Source: Ignavibacteriales bacterium (GTDB taxonomy: Bacteria > Bacteroidota > Ignavibacteria > T3Sed10-11). From it: a stretch of DNA of 34,462 bases. The stretch covers positions 1 to 34,462 of the forward strand of contig PWYR01000161.1 in NCBI GenBank assembly GCA_003567775.1, written 5' to 3'. Positions 25,756-33,136 of the stretch are shown here, piece by piece. The position numbers and the translations under genes were made by a program. Positions within the stretch are counted from its first letter, which is position 1. Each line of letters begins with the position of its first letter. The notes under the pieces were generated by a model. The model saw only the letters and a list, made by a program, of their open reading frames with translations. It did not search any database and was not told the origin of the DNA.

Positions 25756-26724
25756 ATGATAAAAAATATGCCGACATTTGCAGATATAGAACAGGCAGTT
25801 TCACGAATTGCCGGAGACATTCACACTACTCCCCTTCTTCGATCCCGAACATTCGATGCGCAAACAGACACGCACACCTATTTCAAAGCCGAAAACTTAC
25901 AACGGATAGGTGCGTTTAAAATACGCGGCGCGTTTAATAAGATACGTAATCTCACCGATGATGAAAAATCCCGCGGCGTCATTACATTCAGTTCGGGAAA
26001 TCATGGACAGGCAACGGCGCTTGCAGCGCGTCTTGCAAAGATAAAATCTATTGTGGTTATGCCGGAGAATGCCCGCGCTTCAAAACGAAAAGCAACGGAG
26101 GAATACGGCGCCCGGGTTATTTTAGCCGGATCCACTTCGGAGGATCGATATAATCATGCAATGGAACTGCATAAAGAATTTGGATATACCGTCATTCCAC
26201 CGTATGACGACCCTTTCATCATCGCCGGCCAGGGTACATGCGGCATAGAAATTTTAAATCAATTACCAGGTATTGACGTCGTGCTGGCGCCCGTCGGCGG
26301 CGGCGGGTTGATCGCCGGGTGTGCACTGGCTATAAAAACGATGCAGCCGTCTGTCAGGGTAATCGGTGTCGAAACGGAAGGTGCAGACGATGCAAAGCAA
26401 TCGTTTAAACAGAAAAAACTGATACGGTATGAAATGACATCGACAATAGCAGACGGGATGCGGAATCTATCCGTCGGCGACTTGAATTTTGAAATGGTCC
26501 TCAAATATGTGGATGACATGCTCACCGTATCCGACGCGGACGTGATTACAATGATGAAGTTTTTCTTCGAACGAATGAAAATAGTCGTCGAACCGACCGG
26601 CGCCGTTGCACCCGCTGCTGTGCGGGTTCACGGCGATATGTTCAAGGGAAAAAATGTTTGTGCAATTATCAGCGGCGGCAACATAGGCGCAGAAGATTTT
26701 TGCTCGTTAATAAACCATTCGTAA
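25756..26724 (+). CDS. PLP-dependent threonine dehydratase / serine racemase-like enzyme
   Basis: About 322 residues, fold type II PLP enzyme. The Schiff-base lysine sits in ENLQRIGAFKIRGAFNKI. The cofactor-binding SSGNHGQATALAAR and glycine-rich loop PVGGGGLIAGC are intact, as is the C-terminal SGGNIG. By family it deaminates threonine or serine to a 2-oxo acid, or racemises serine. Length and lack of an ACT domain fit the catabolic TdcB type or serine racemase better than the biosynthetic IlvA. ATG 25756 is used; ATG 25768 (MPTFADI) is equally good and has more typical family sequence. No ribosome-binding site is visible. Confidence 0.9.
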   Translation: MIKNMPTFADIEQAVSRIAGDIHTTPLLRSRTFDAQTDTHTYFKAENLQRIGAFKIRGAFNKIRNLTDDEKSRGVITFSSGNHGQATALAARLAKIKSIVVMPENARASKRKATEEYGARVILAGSTSEDRYNHAMELHKEFGYTVIPPYDDPFIIAGQGTCGIEILNQLPGIDVVLAPVGGGGLIAGCALAIKTMQPSVRVIGVETEGADDAKQSFKQKKLIRYEMTSTIADGMRNLSVGDLNFEMVLKYVDDMLTVSDADVITMMKFFFERMKIVVEPTGAVAPAAVRVHGDMFKGKNVCAIISGGNIGAEDFCSLINHS

Positions 26725-26750
26725 TTCGTAACTCTTAATTCGTAATTCAA
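26717..26750. repeat. Short direct repeats of ATTCGTAA
   Basis: Three close copies of ATTCGTAA-type sequence lie across the end of the threonine-dehydratase-like gene and the gap before the SRAP gene. This is a small simple-sequence array; I see no role for it. Confidence 0.5.
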
Positions 26751-26752
26751 CT

Positions 26753-27418
26753 ATGTGCGGACGTTTTTCACGCAAAGCAACATTACAGGCAATTATCGAC
26801 GAGTTCGAGATCGAAGAAGTAAACGACGCGGTCGAACCGAGCTATAATGTAGCTCCGGGACAGGAGATTGCCGTTATACTAAAAGATGAGAGCCGGAAGC
26901 TCGGACTGCTGAAATGGGGTTTAATTCCGTCGTGGTCGAAAGATCCCGCTATCGGAAACCGAATGATTAACGCACGTGCTGAAACGCTGGCTGAGAAGCC
27001 GAGCTTCAAACATCCACTGCGGCGTAAACGCTGCCTGATCGTAGCAGACGGATTTTTCGAATGGAAAAAAGAAGGCAAGCAAAAAATACCGATGTATATA
27101 TTTCTGAAAGATCAAAAACCGTTTGTGTTTGCAGGGCTCTGGGACACATGGACATCTCCAGATGGGAAAAAAATATCTACCTGCACCATCATTACAACCG
27201 AACCGAACGAGTTTATGAAAAAAATTCACAACCGGATGCCGGTCATTCTCCCGAAGGAACACATCGACCTCTGGCTTGACCGGTCTATCGAGAACGAACA
27301 GAAGGTCCTACCGCTGCTGCAACCGTATCCCGAAAAAGAAATGGATGCGTATGAAATATCGCGTTTTGTTAACTCGCCAAAAAATAATTCCCCGGCGTGT
27401 GTAGAAAAGGTAAAGTAA
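26753..27418 (+). CDS. SRAP (YedK/HMCES) abasic-site-processing protein
   Basis: The 221-residue protein carries all family residues: Cys2 (MCGRFS), Asn73 within INARAET, Glu103 in GFFEWKK and His159 in IHNRMPVIL. By family it covalently crosslinks to abasic sites in single-stranded DNA through Cys2, protecting them during replication. Length is normal. It follows the dehydratase gene by 28 bp on the same strand and could be co-transcribed. It starts at ATG, as required because Cys2 must become N-terminal. Confidence 0.95.
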   Translation: MCGRFSRKATLQAIIDEFEIEEVNDAVEPSYNVAPGQEIAVILKDESRKLGLLKWGLIPSWSKDPAIGNRMINARAETLAEKPSFKHPLRRKRCLIVADGFFEWKKEGKQKIPMYIFLKDQKPFVFAGLWDTWTSPDGKKISTCTIITTEPNEFMKKIHNRMPVILPKEHIDLWLDRSIENEQKVLPLLQPYPEKEMDAYEISRFVNSPKNNSPACVEKVK

Positions 27419-27436
27419 ATTATCAAGATACGAGAT

Positions 27437-27741
27437 TCACTCCCAAATTTCCTTGAGAGCAAAAGATAACTCAGGGATCAACACAGATGAAAAGTTCTTG
27501 CGTTCAGTAAATTTTTTCCAAAGTGAAAAACCCTTCGGTGAACCTGTATATAACTCGATTGTACGCTCATCGGGATCGACAATCAGATCGGGAGCACCCC
27601 GGATTCTTTTTTCCTCAATTATATCTAACCTATTTGATAAGATAAATAATACATCCGGCTGAATAACCGTCTCGTCAATAAAGTAAACATCAATTGGCGC
27701 CGAGATAGCTTTACCTGTCTGAGTCCTTTTTTCATATTGTA
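27437..27741 (-). pseudogene. Decayed Uma2-family (DUF820) nuclease-fold gene
   Basis: The minus-strand frame ending at TGA 27437-27439 reads about 100 residues. It contains APIDVYF, ETVIQPDVLFI, GAPDLIV, DPDERTIELY and a C-terminal SSVLIPELSF, the order seen in Uma2/DUF820 proteins. Two defects mark it as dead. The N-terminus runs into the asparaginase stop with no start codon. The catalytic core usually found between GAPDLIV and a later IVDP (ELLSPST plus the lysine helix, about 30 residues) is missing, and GAPDLIV joins DPDERT directly. This fills the gap between the SRAP and asparaginase genes. Uma2 proteins are PD-(D/E)XK-like and abundant as multicopy genes in some phyla. Confidence 0.75.
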
Positions 27742-28818
27742 TCAGTTTCGTTCGTATACATACGCGGCATCGACAAGTCGCGAACCGTTGCCGTCGTTCA
27801 CCGCATACCGTGCACCGCTCAATATCGATGCACAGCCAAACTCTCCGCGCTTGTTGATCGCGTAGAAATTCACATTAAATGCAGGCCGGTCGTCGCGCCA
27901 TAGGTACGGCGCTATTGTTCGTTCGATGATTCGCCGGCAAACCGAAAGGCACGCGTCGGTCGGCGATTTGCCCCGCCCCATTTCTTCGACAACTAAAAAG
28001 CTCGCACACGTTTGTAAATTAGATTCACCTCTCCCGGTCGATCCGGCAGCGCCGTAATCATTATCGACGTACAACCCGGCGCCGATAATCGGCGAATCGC
28101 CCACACGACCGGGCATCTTAAACGCCAGACCGCTCGTTGTCGTACAACCGCCTACGTTCCGGTGTGTATCGAGAACATTCAAATTGATTGTACCTCCATG
28201 ATCAAGATGGTATTTGAGTTGTTCCGGTATATTCTCTATATCTTCCAGCGGCGTCATATAATCGTCGAACTTGCTCCTGTTTTCAACCCAGTATTGCCAC
28301 AATTCACGTGAGCGTTCCGTTAACAGGTTTTCTTCCTTAAACCCGTGCATGCGGGCAAATTCAAGCGCGCCTTTCCCGACCACAAGAACGCGTTGCGTTC
28401 GCTCCATTACTTTTTTCGCAACCTCCGACGCGTATCGTATATTCTCCAATGCAGCGACGGCGCCCGCTCTGTGAGTCGGTCCGTACATAACGGATGCATC
28501 CAGTTGAACTACTCCGCGTTCATTGGGAAGACCGCCGTAACCGACTGAAGTATCGTCCGGGTCATCTTCCTGTATCTTCACTCCGGCTACCGCCGCATCC
28601 AGACAATCACCGCCGTTAAGAACGATCTCCATTGCCTTTTCAGTCGCCGCCATTCCGTTCCCGCTCGAAATTGCTGCCGGTTTAAATGTATCGGTCCGAA
28701 TCGAAGGCGCACCATTAGTCGGATTGTTAACCTTTAAACCAAGCATACCTCCTGCCGTTGCAAGCAGACCATTGCGTAGAAAATCCCGTCTTTTCCACTG
28801 CTTTATTGAATGAAGCAT
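27742..28818 (-). CDS. Tat-exported glycosylasparaginase (N4-(beta-N-acetylglucosaminyl)-L-asparaginase)
   Basis: The 358-residue protein is an Ntn hydrolase of the glycosylasparaginase type. A twin-arginine signal (KRRDFLRNGLLATAGG, residues 9-24) directs export. Family motifs are SVGYGGLPNERGVVQLDAS and GRVGDSPIIGAGLYVDN. The nucleophile is Thr210 in HGGTINL, where autocleavage would create the two subunits. By family it cleaves the GlcNAc-asparagine bond of N-linked glycopeptides. It is the last gene of an operon after the YfcC carrier (37-bp gap). The ATG has AAGGA eight bases upstream. Confidence 0.92.
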   Translation of the reverse strand: MLHSIKQWKRRDFLRNGLLATAGGMLGLKVNNPTNGAPSIRTDTFKPAAISSGNGMAATEKAMEIVLNGGDCLDAAVAGVKIQEDDPDDTSVGYGGLPNERGVVQLDASVMYGPTHRAGAVAALENIRYASEVAKKVMERTQRVLVVGKGALEFARMHGFKEENLLTERSRELWQYWVENRSKFDDYMTPLEDIENIPEQLKYHLDHGGTINLNVLDTHRNVGGCTTTSGLAFKMPGRVGDSPIIGAGLYVDNDYGAAGSTGRGESNLQTCASFLVVEEMGRGKSPTDACLSVCRRIIERTIAPYLWRDDRPAFNVNFYAINKRGEFGCASILSGARYAVNDGNGSRLVDAAYVYERN

Positions 28819-28855
28819 TACTATTTTCCTTTATGCAAATTTATTGAAAAAATTG

Positions 28856-30259
28856 TTAGAAGGGTCCCCACTTAAATAAAACCGGGGGGATGAGTAATAA
28901 CAACCCGAGTATAAAGAATACTATCTGATACGGCAACATCCATCTTGCCCAGACATCCCAGGGGATTTTTGATAAACCAAGTACACCCATTAGAACCGGC
29001 GCCGTCGGTACGATCATATTTGTGAAACCGTCGCCGAGCTGATAAGCCAAAACTGCCGTCTGCCGGGTAATCTCAACAAGGTCGCTGAGCGGCGCCATTA
29101 TAGGCATAGTGAGCGCCGCCTGTCCGCTTGCCGACGGGATGAAAAAGTTTATAAAGCTTTGTGTCACAAACATAAGCTGTGCAGAAAGCACCGGGTGACC
29201 GATGGATATTGCCTGCGCTAACCAGTACAATATCGTATCGATAATTTCTCCCTCCCGTGCAATTATCAGAATACCCCGCGCAAATCCTATAATCAATGCC
29301 GGACCGACAAGATCTTTCGCTCCTTCGATAAAAGAAACAGCAATATCATTAATTTTTAATTTTGCCACTATGGCTGAAGCAATACCGAGTCCGAGAAATA
29401 ATCCTCCCATCTCGGTAACATACCAATCATATTGCATCACACCGAAAACCAGACCTGCTATAGCAAGACCGAGCAACCAAAGTACTGCAACCTGTCTGCC
29501 GGTCATTCGCTCGGTTTCAGTTGCCTGGTTCTCATCTCTGGGCCAATATTGAAGATCAAGCTCATAGACCGGACTGCTTTCCGGATCTTTTTTCACACGC
29601 GATGCATATCTCATCACAAAAAATATTGCAATTGTAGTCAGCAATATCCAGATAAATATTCGATACTCGATCCCGGATAATGCAGGCAGCTCGGCAAGGC
29701 CCTGTGCTATTCCAAGCGTGAACGGATTAATAAAAGCGCCGGCAAATCCGACGTGCGCAGCGACATAACACATTGCAACCCCGGTAATGGAATCGTATCC
29801 TATGCTCCGCGCTAACGGGATAAAAAGCAATACAAAAGGAATCACTTCTTCACTCATTCCGAAAGTGGCGCCGGCGAAACTAAAAAGAATCATTACTGCC
29901 GGTATAAGTATTTTATCCCTTCCGGGTTTTTCAGAATGAGCCCGCGCAATAGCATGGATTGCCCCGGTTATCGCTCCTGTTTTCGCTATTATTGAAAATA
30001 CACCCCCGATAACGAGCACAAACCCAATGATATAGGAAACTTCATTAATACCCCTGAGCGGCGCCGTTAGCAGCGATCCTACTCCCTGCGGAACTCTGTC
30101 CACATATTGAAAAGAACCGGGAACCGCAACTTCCCGTCCGTTTTTTTCAACATATTCATATTCACCGCCGGGAATGATCCATGTCAAAATTGTCGTTAAA
30201 ATCGCAACACTGAAAACTATTATTAATGTATTCGGGGCTTTGTACTTTCGTTTTTTCAA
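28856..30259 (-). CDS. YfcC-family carrier (DcuC/ArcD-type transporter)
   Basis: The 467-residue membrane protein has about 12 hydrophobic segments. The start, PNTLIIVFSVAILTTILTWIIPGGEY, and later FGMSEEVIPFVLLFIPLA and FINFFIPSASGQAALTMPIMAPL, are typical of the YfcC / C4-dicarboxylate anaerobic carrier family. Members carry amino acids, peptides or C4-dicarboxylates; specificity cannot be read here. The neighbours, a tripeptidase and an asparaginase, suggest amino-acid or peptide uptake. The start is TTG, with CGGAG six bases upstream. The gene follows the PepT-like gene by 22 bp. Confidence 0.9.
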   Translation of the reverse strand: MKKRKYKAPNTLIIVFSVAILTTILTWIIPGGEYEYVEKNGREVAVPGSFQYVDRVPQGVGSLLTAPLRGINEVSYIIGFVLVIGGVFSIIAKTGAITGAIHAIARAHSEKPGRDKILIPAVMILFSFAGATFGMSEEVIPFVLLFIPLARSIGYDSITGVAMCYVAAHVGFAGAFINPFTLGIAQGLAELPALSGIEYRIFIWILLTTIAIFFVMRYASRVKKDPESSPVYELDLQYWPRDENQATETERMTGRQVAVLWLLGLAIAGLVFGVMQYDWYVTEMGGLFLGLGIASAIVAKLKINDIAVSFIEGAKDLVGPALIIGFARGILIIAREGEIIDTILYWLAQAISIGHPVLSAQLMFVTQSFINFFIPSASGQAALTMPIMAPLSDLVEITRQTAVLAYQLGDGFTNMIVPTAPVLMGVLGLSKIPWDVWARWMLPYQIVFFILGLLLLIPPVLFKWGPF

Positions 30260-30281
30260 ATGTTACTCCGGTAAATATTTC

Positions 30282-31412
30282 TCAATTGTCAAATTTAACT
30301 GCCGCGTTCAATGTAAGTTCGGTCGTCTTTACAAGATCTTCAATTAATATATATTCTTCATTACTATGCGGTTGTTGTGCGCCGATGCCGAAATTAATTG
30401 CGGGTATTTCTTTTGCATTAAATGCATTCGCATCGCTTCCGCCGGTGTATCGAATCGGTTTCGGCTCTAATCCCGATTTCCGTAATAGCGATTCGGCTGC
30501 TTTATAATGATCGCTCGCCGGATCGATATAAAACGGGGCAAAAGCGAGAGTGGTATCGATGTGGATATTACCATTATAACGGGATGCAACCGACGATGCC
30601 GCCTCTTTTAAGCGATTGAGATGCTTTTCAATTATCTCCATCGAGGGTCCGCGGATTTCACCGTCAAACACAACCTCAGACGAGACAACGTTTGTTGCTT
30701 CGCCGCCGTGAATGCTGCCCACATTAAACGTCGCCCCGTCGTCAAGCCGTCCCTGTTGCAATGAATTAATTATACCGGCTGCAATAGCGATGGCGTTAAC
30801 GCCTTTTTCGGGATTGACTCCTGCGTGCGCCGGTTTTCCCTGAGCGGTAATCCTGAATTTCAGACAGCCGAAGCAATGTTGAATGAAAATCCCGGGCCTG
30901 CGCGAACAATCGAACACGAATATACGCTCAATTGCCGGAAAATCCGATAGATCGAGATTCCGCGCCCCCACCATACCGATCTCCTCGGCAACGGTAAACA
31001 ATACAACGATATTATTCAGCGGAAGCTCTTTTTCACGGGCAATCCTCAGTGTATAAAGCAATGCCGCGACGCCCGCACGGTTATCGGCGCCGAGTATTGT
31101 GGTTCCATCGGATGCGATCACGCCGTCTTTTACAACGGGATTTAACTTCAGCGTCGATCGAACCGTATCCATATGCGCCGCTAAAATGACCAGCGGTTTA
31201 TCCGGATCGGTTTCTACGGGTATGCATAAAAGGTTGCCGGTTTCACTTGCATCGATCGGTATGGGCTGTTCGAGAATTCGAATATTGAGGGGCTCGAGAT
31301 ATCGTTTAATATAGTCTGCTACCTTTTTTTCATGTAACGAGATGCCTTCGATTCCGGCAAGTTTGCAGAAGTCGTCGACAAGTGCATCAATCTCTATATA
31401 ATTACTATTCAT
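30282..31412 (-). CDS. M20-family peptidase, PepT-like
   Basis: The 376-residue protein fits the PepT-like group of M20 metallopeptidases. Metal ligands and catalytic residues are visible in AAHMDTV, GADNRAG, AEEIGMVG, FDCS and the late QQPHSNEEY. The lid domain is around 190-290 (GKPAHAGVNPEKG). By family it removes the N-terminal residue from small peptides in the cytoplasm. It is the first gene of the salvage operon. One oddity is that its AAGGAG ribosome-binding site abuts the ATG with no spacer, and no better start is in frame nearby. Translation may therefore be weak or start differently than drawn. Confidence 0.9.
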   Translation of the reverse strand: MNSNYIEIDALVDDFCKLAGIEGISLHEKKVADYIKRYLEPLNIRILEQPIPIDASETGNLLCIPVETDPDKPLVILAAHMDTVRSTLKLNPVVKDGVIASDGTTILGADNRAGVAALLYTLRIAREKELPLNNIVVLFTVAEEIGMVGARNLDLSDFPAIERIFVFDCSRRPGIFIQHCFGCLKFRITAQGKPAHAGVNPEKGVNAIAIAAGIINSLQQGRLDDGATFNVGSIHGGEATNVVSSEVVFDGEIRGPSMEIIEKHLNRLKEAASSVASRYNGNIHIDTTLAFAPFYIDPASDHYKAAESLLRKSGLEPKPIRYTGGSDANAFNAKEIPAINFGIGAQQPHSNEEYILIEDLVKTTELTLNAAVKFDN

Positions 31413-31504
31413 CTCCTTAAAATAACAATGAAGGGCTTTTAACGCAACTTTTTTAGAAAGCTTTTCACATATTTATCATTATGTAAAACATAAAATTTCT
31501 TGAA

Positions 31505-31533
31505 TTGACTTTCGCGATATTGATTTGTATACT
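31505..31533 (+). promoter_or_regulatory. Sigma-70-type promoter of the phosphatase gene
   Basis: TTGACT (31505-31510), a 17-nt spacer ending in TTTG, then TATACT (31528-31533). Predicted start of transcription is about 45 bp before the ATG at 31585. The leader holds no obvious structure. Confidence 0.75.
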
Positions 31534-31584
31534 ATAAGATTATAAACTTTTGAAAATGTACAGGAAATTATCAGCGGTTATTTC

Positions 31585-32817
31585 ATGAATCAACGAAAAC
31601 TGTTCAGAACAATCGAAAACATTACACCGGAAAACTATTCTTCTGAGGAAGAGTTATTCGGCAAAATCATAAGCGAAATCATTAATAATGAAGAGATCAA
31701 TATCACCGGGGCGCGTATCTGGCAGCTCGATCCCGGCAATCACTCGTACAAATTGATTCATCAGATGGGGAATATAGAACGCATCGAAGGCGGTTTTATG
31801 CTTAAAGTCAATGAATATCCCCTTTTCCATGACATTGCCAACCACCGCTCCGTTATGGGAGTTGAAACACACGATCGCTTGCGGGCGATCGGGATCAAGC
31901 ATTACGCCGCCACCGGCGTCGGAGAAAAATATAATTTAAACGGTTATATGTTGTATCCGTATATTCTTGCATTTAATTCGGAAAAATTAGACGAAGAGCT
32001 GTTGGATACTCTCAATATCATCAGCGCGGCGGTTACTTCCTTTCTGAAAAGCCGGCGGATGCAGCAAGAAACCGAGGCAATGCAGCTTGAGTTGAAGCGC
32101 GCCCGCGAGATTCAAACGAGCATTCTTCCGCAACACGAATATGAATTCGGTAATTACCAGATGTACGGAACAACCATCCCTGAAGCACACGTCTGCGGTG
32201 ACTTTTTCGATTATGTGGAAATCGGGCGGGAGGCGCGTCAACTGGGGGTTCTGGTCGGCGACGCCGCAGGGAAAGGCATATCAGCCGCAGTGCAGGCATT
32301 ATACATATCCGGAGCTTTGCGGCTCGGTGCATCCCATCAGATTAAGACATCGGCAATTATTACAACCATCAATAAAATGATCACGCGAACATTTCCAGAC
32401 GAACGTTTTGCAACTCTCTTCTATGCAGAATTGTTTGATAATCAGAGCGGTTCATGTCTGTATGTGAACGCCGGACACAATAATCCTATTTTCTATAACG
32501 CTGCAAATAATGAAGCCCATTATCTGGCGTCTACGGGGGGTGTGCTTGGGTTGACGCCCGAGCAGCACTATGTTGCCGAAAATATTAATCTGAAGAAGGA
32601 TGATTTGTTGATTTGTTACAGCGACGGTATTGTCGAAGCGACAACTATGGCGGGCGATTTCTATGGTGAGGAACGTCTCGAGAAACTTATCAGGAACAAT
32701 AAAGACAGAACTCCGAAAGACATCGTGCGGCTCGTAATCGACGATGTATTATCGTTTTCGGCAAATGGAAAATATAACGATGATAAAACATTAGTAGTTG
32801 TGAAAAGGGTTAAGTGA
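31585..32817 (+). CDS. PP2C/SpoIIE-family serine/threonine phosphatase (RsbU-like)
   Basis: The 410-residue protein has an N-terminal GAF-like sensory region (about residues 1-155) and a coiled linker around LKRAREIQTSILPQ. The SpoIIE phosphatase domain follows, with GDFFDYVEI, GDAAGKGISAAVQA, FATLFYAELF, NAGHNNPIFYN and CYSDGIVEA. The metal-binding aspartates are present in GDFFDY, VGDAAGKG, SDG and DDKTL. Such proteins often dephosphorylate anti-anti-sigma factors; no partner gene is in the window. It has its own promoter. The small membrane protein follows after 1 bp. Confidence 0.92.
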   Translation: MNQRKLFRTIENITPENYSSEEELFGKIISEIINNEEINITGARIWQLDPGNHSYKLIHQMGNIERIEGGFMLKVNEYPLFHDIANHRSVMGVETHDRLRAIGIKHYAATGVGEKYNLNGYMLYPYILAFNSEKLDEELLDTLNIISAAVTSFLKSRRMQQETEAMQLELKRAREIQTSILPQHEYEFGNYQMYGTTIPEAHVCGDFFDYVEIGREARQLGVLVGDAAGKGISAAVQALYISGALRLGASHQIKTSAIITTINKMITRTFPDERFATLFYAELFDNQSGSCLYVNAGHNNPIFYNAANNEAHYLASTGGVLGLTPEQHYVAENINLKKDDLLICYSDGIVEATTMAGDFYGEERLEKLIRNNKDRTPKDIVRLVIDDVLSFSANGKYNDDKTLVVVKRVK

Positions 32818-32818
32818 T

Positions 32819-33124
32819 ATGAGACATTATCAGTTCAGATTTCCGCCGGGATTAATTATCCCGGGAATATTGGGAGTGTTGCTTCTAACGATTGTAGTAT
32901 CGATCGGTCTGTTATTATTCGGTATTGTGCTTGCCGCACTCGTCGTGATCGGCATCGGATCGGCAATTTACCGGGCATTATTTGCGTCAAAACCGGAACA
33001 AAAGCCGGGTCGTCAGCATAGCATTCGTATTCGGACTAACCGGCCCGCACAAATAGATGACATCCCTTTTACCGATTATACGGAAATAGAATCAGGTTCG
33101 AACCATAATAATCGTGATAAATAG
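32819..33124 (+). CDS. Small membrane protein of unknown function
   Basis: This 101-residue protein has two adjacent hydrophobic stretches (about residues 10-30 and 30-50, LIIPGILGVLLLTIVVSIGLL and LFGIVLAALVVIGIGSAIY). A hydrophilic tail rich in basic, then acidic and Asn residues follows. I do not recognise the family. It begins one base after the phosphatase stop, so the two are likely coupled. It could localise or regulate the phosphatase, but that is inference. Confidence 0.7.
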   Translation: MRHYQFRFPPGLIIPGILGVLLLTIVVSIGLLLFGIVLAALVVIGIGSAIYRALFASKPEQKPGRQHSIRIRTNRPAQIDDIPFTDYTEIESGSNHNNRDK

Positions 33125-33136
33125 CAGATAGTAACT

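Noticed and set aside
27453-27662. Plus-strand open frame of about 69 codons in the SRAP-asparaginase gap
   Set aside because: It has no ribosome-binding site or recognisable family, and the opposite strand reads as a Uma2 relic.
29163-29174. CRP-like palindrome TTGTG/CACAA
   Set aside because: It lies inside the YfcC coding region and lacks the N6 spacing of the 21695-21733 sites.
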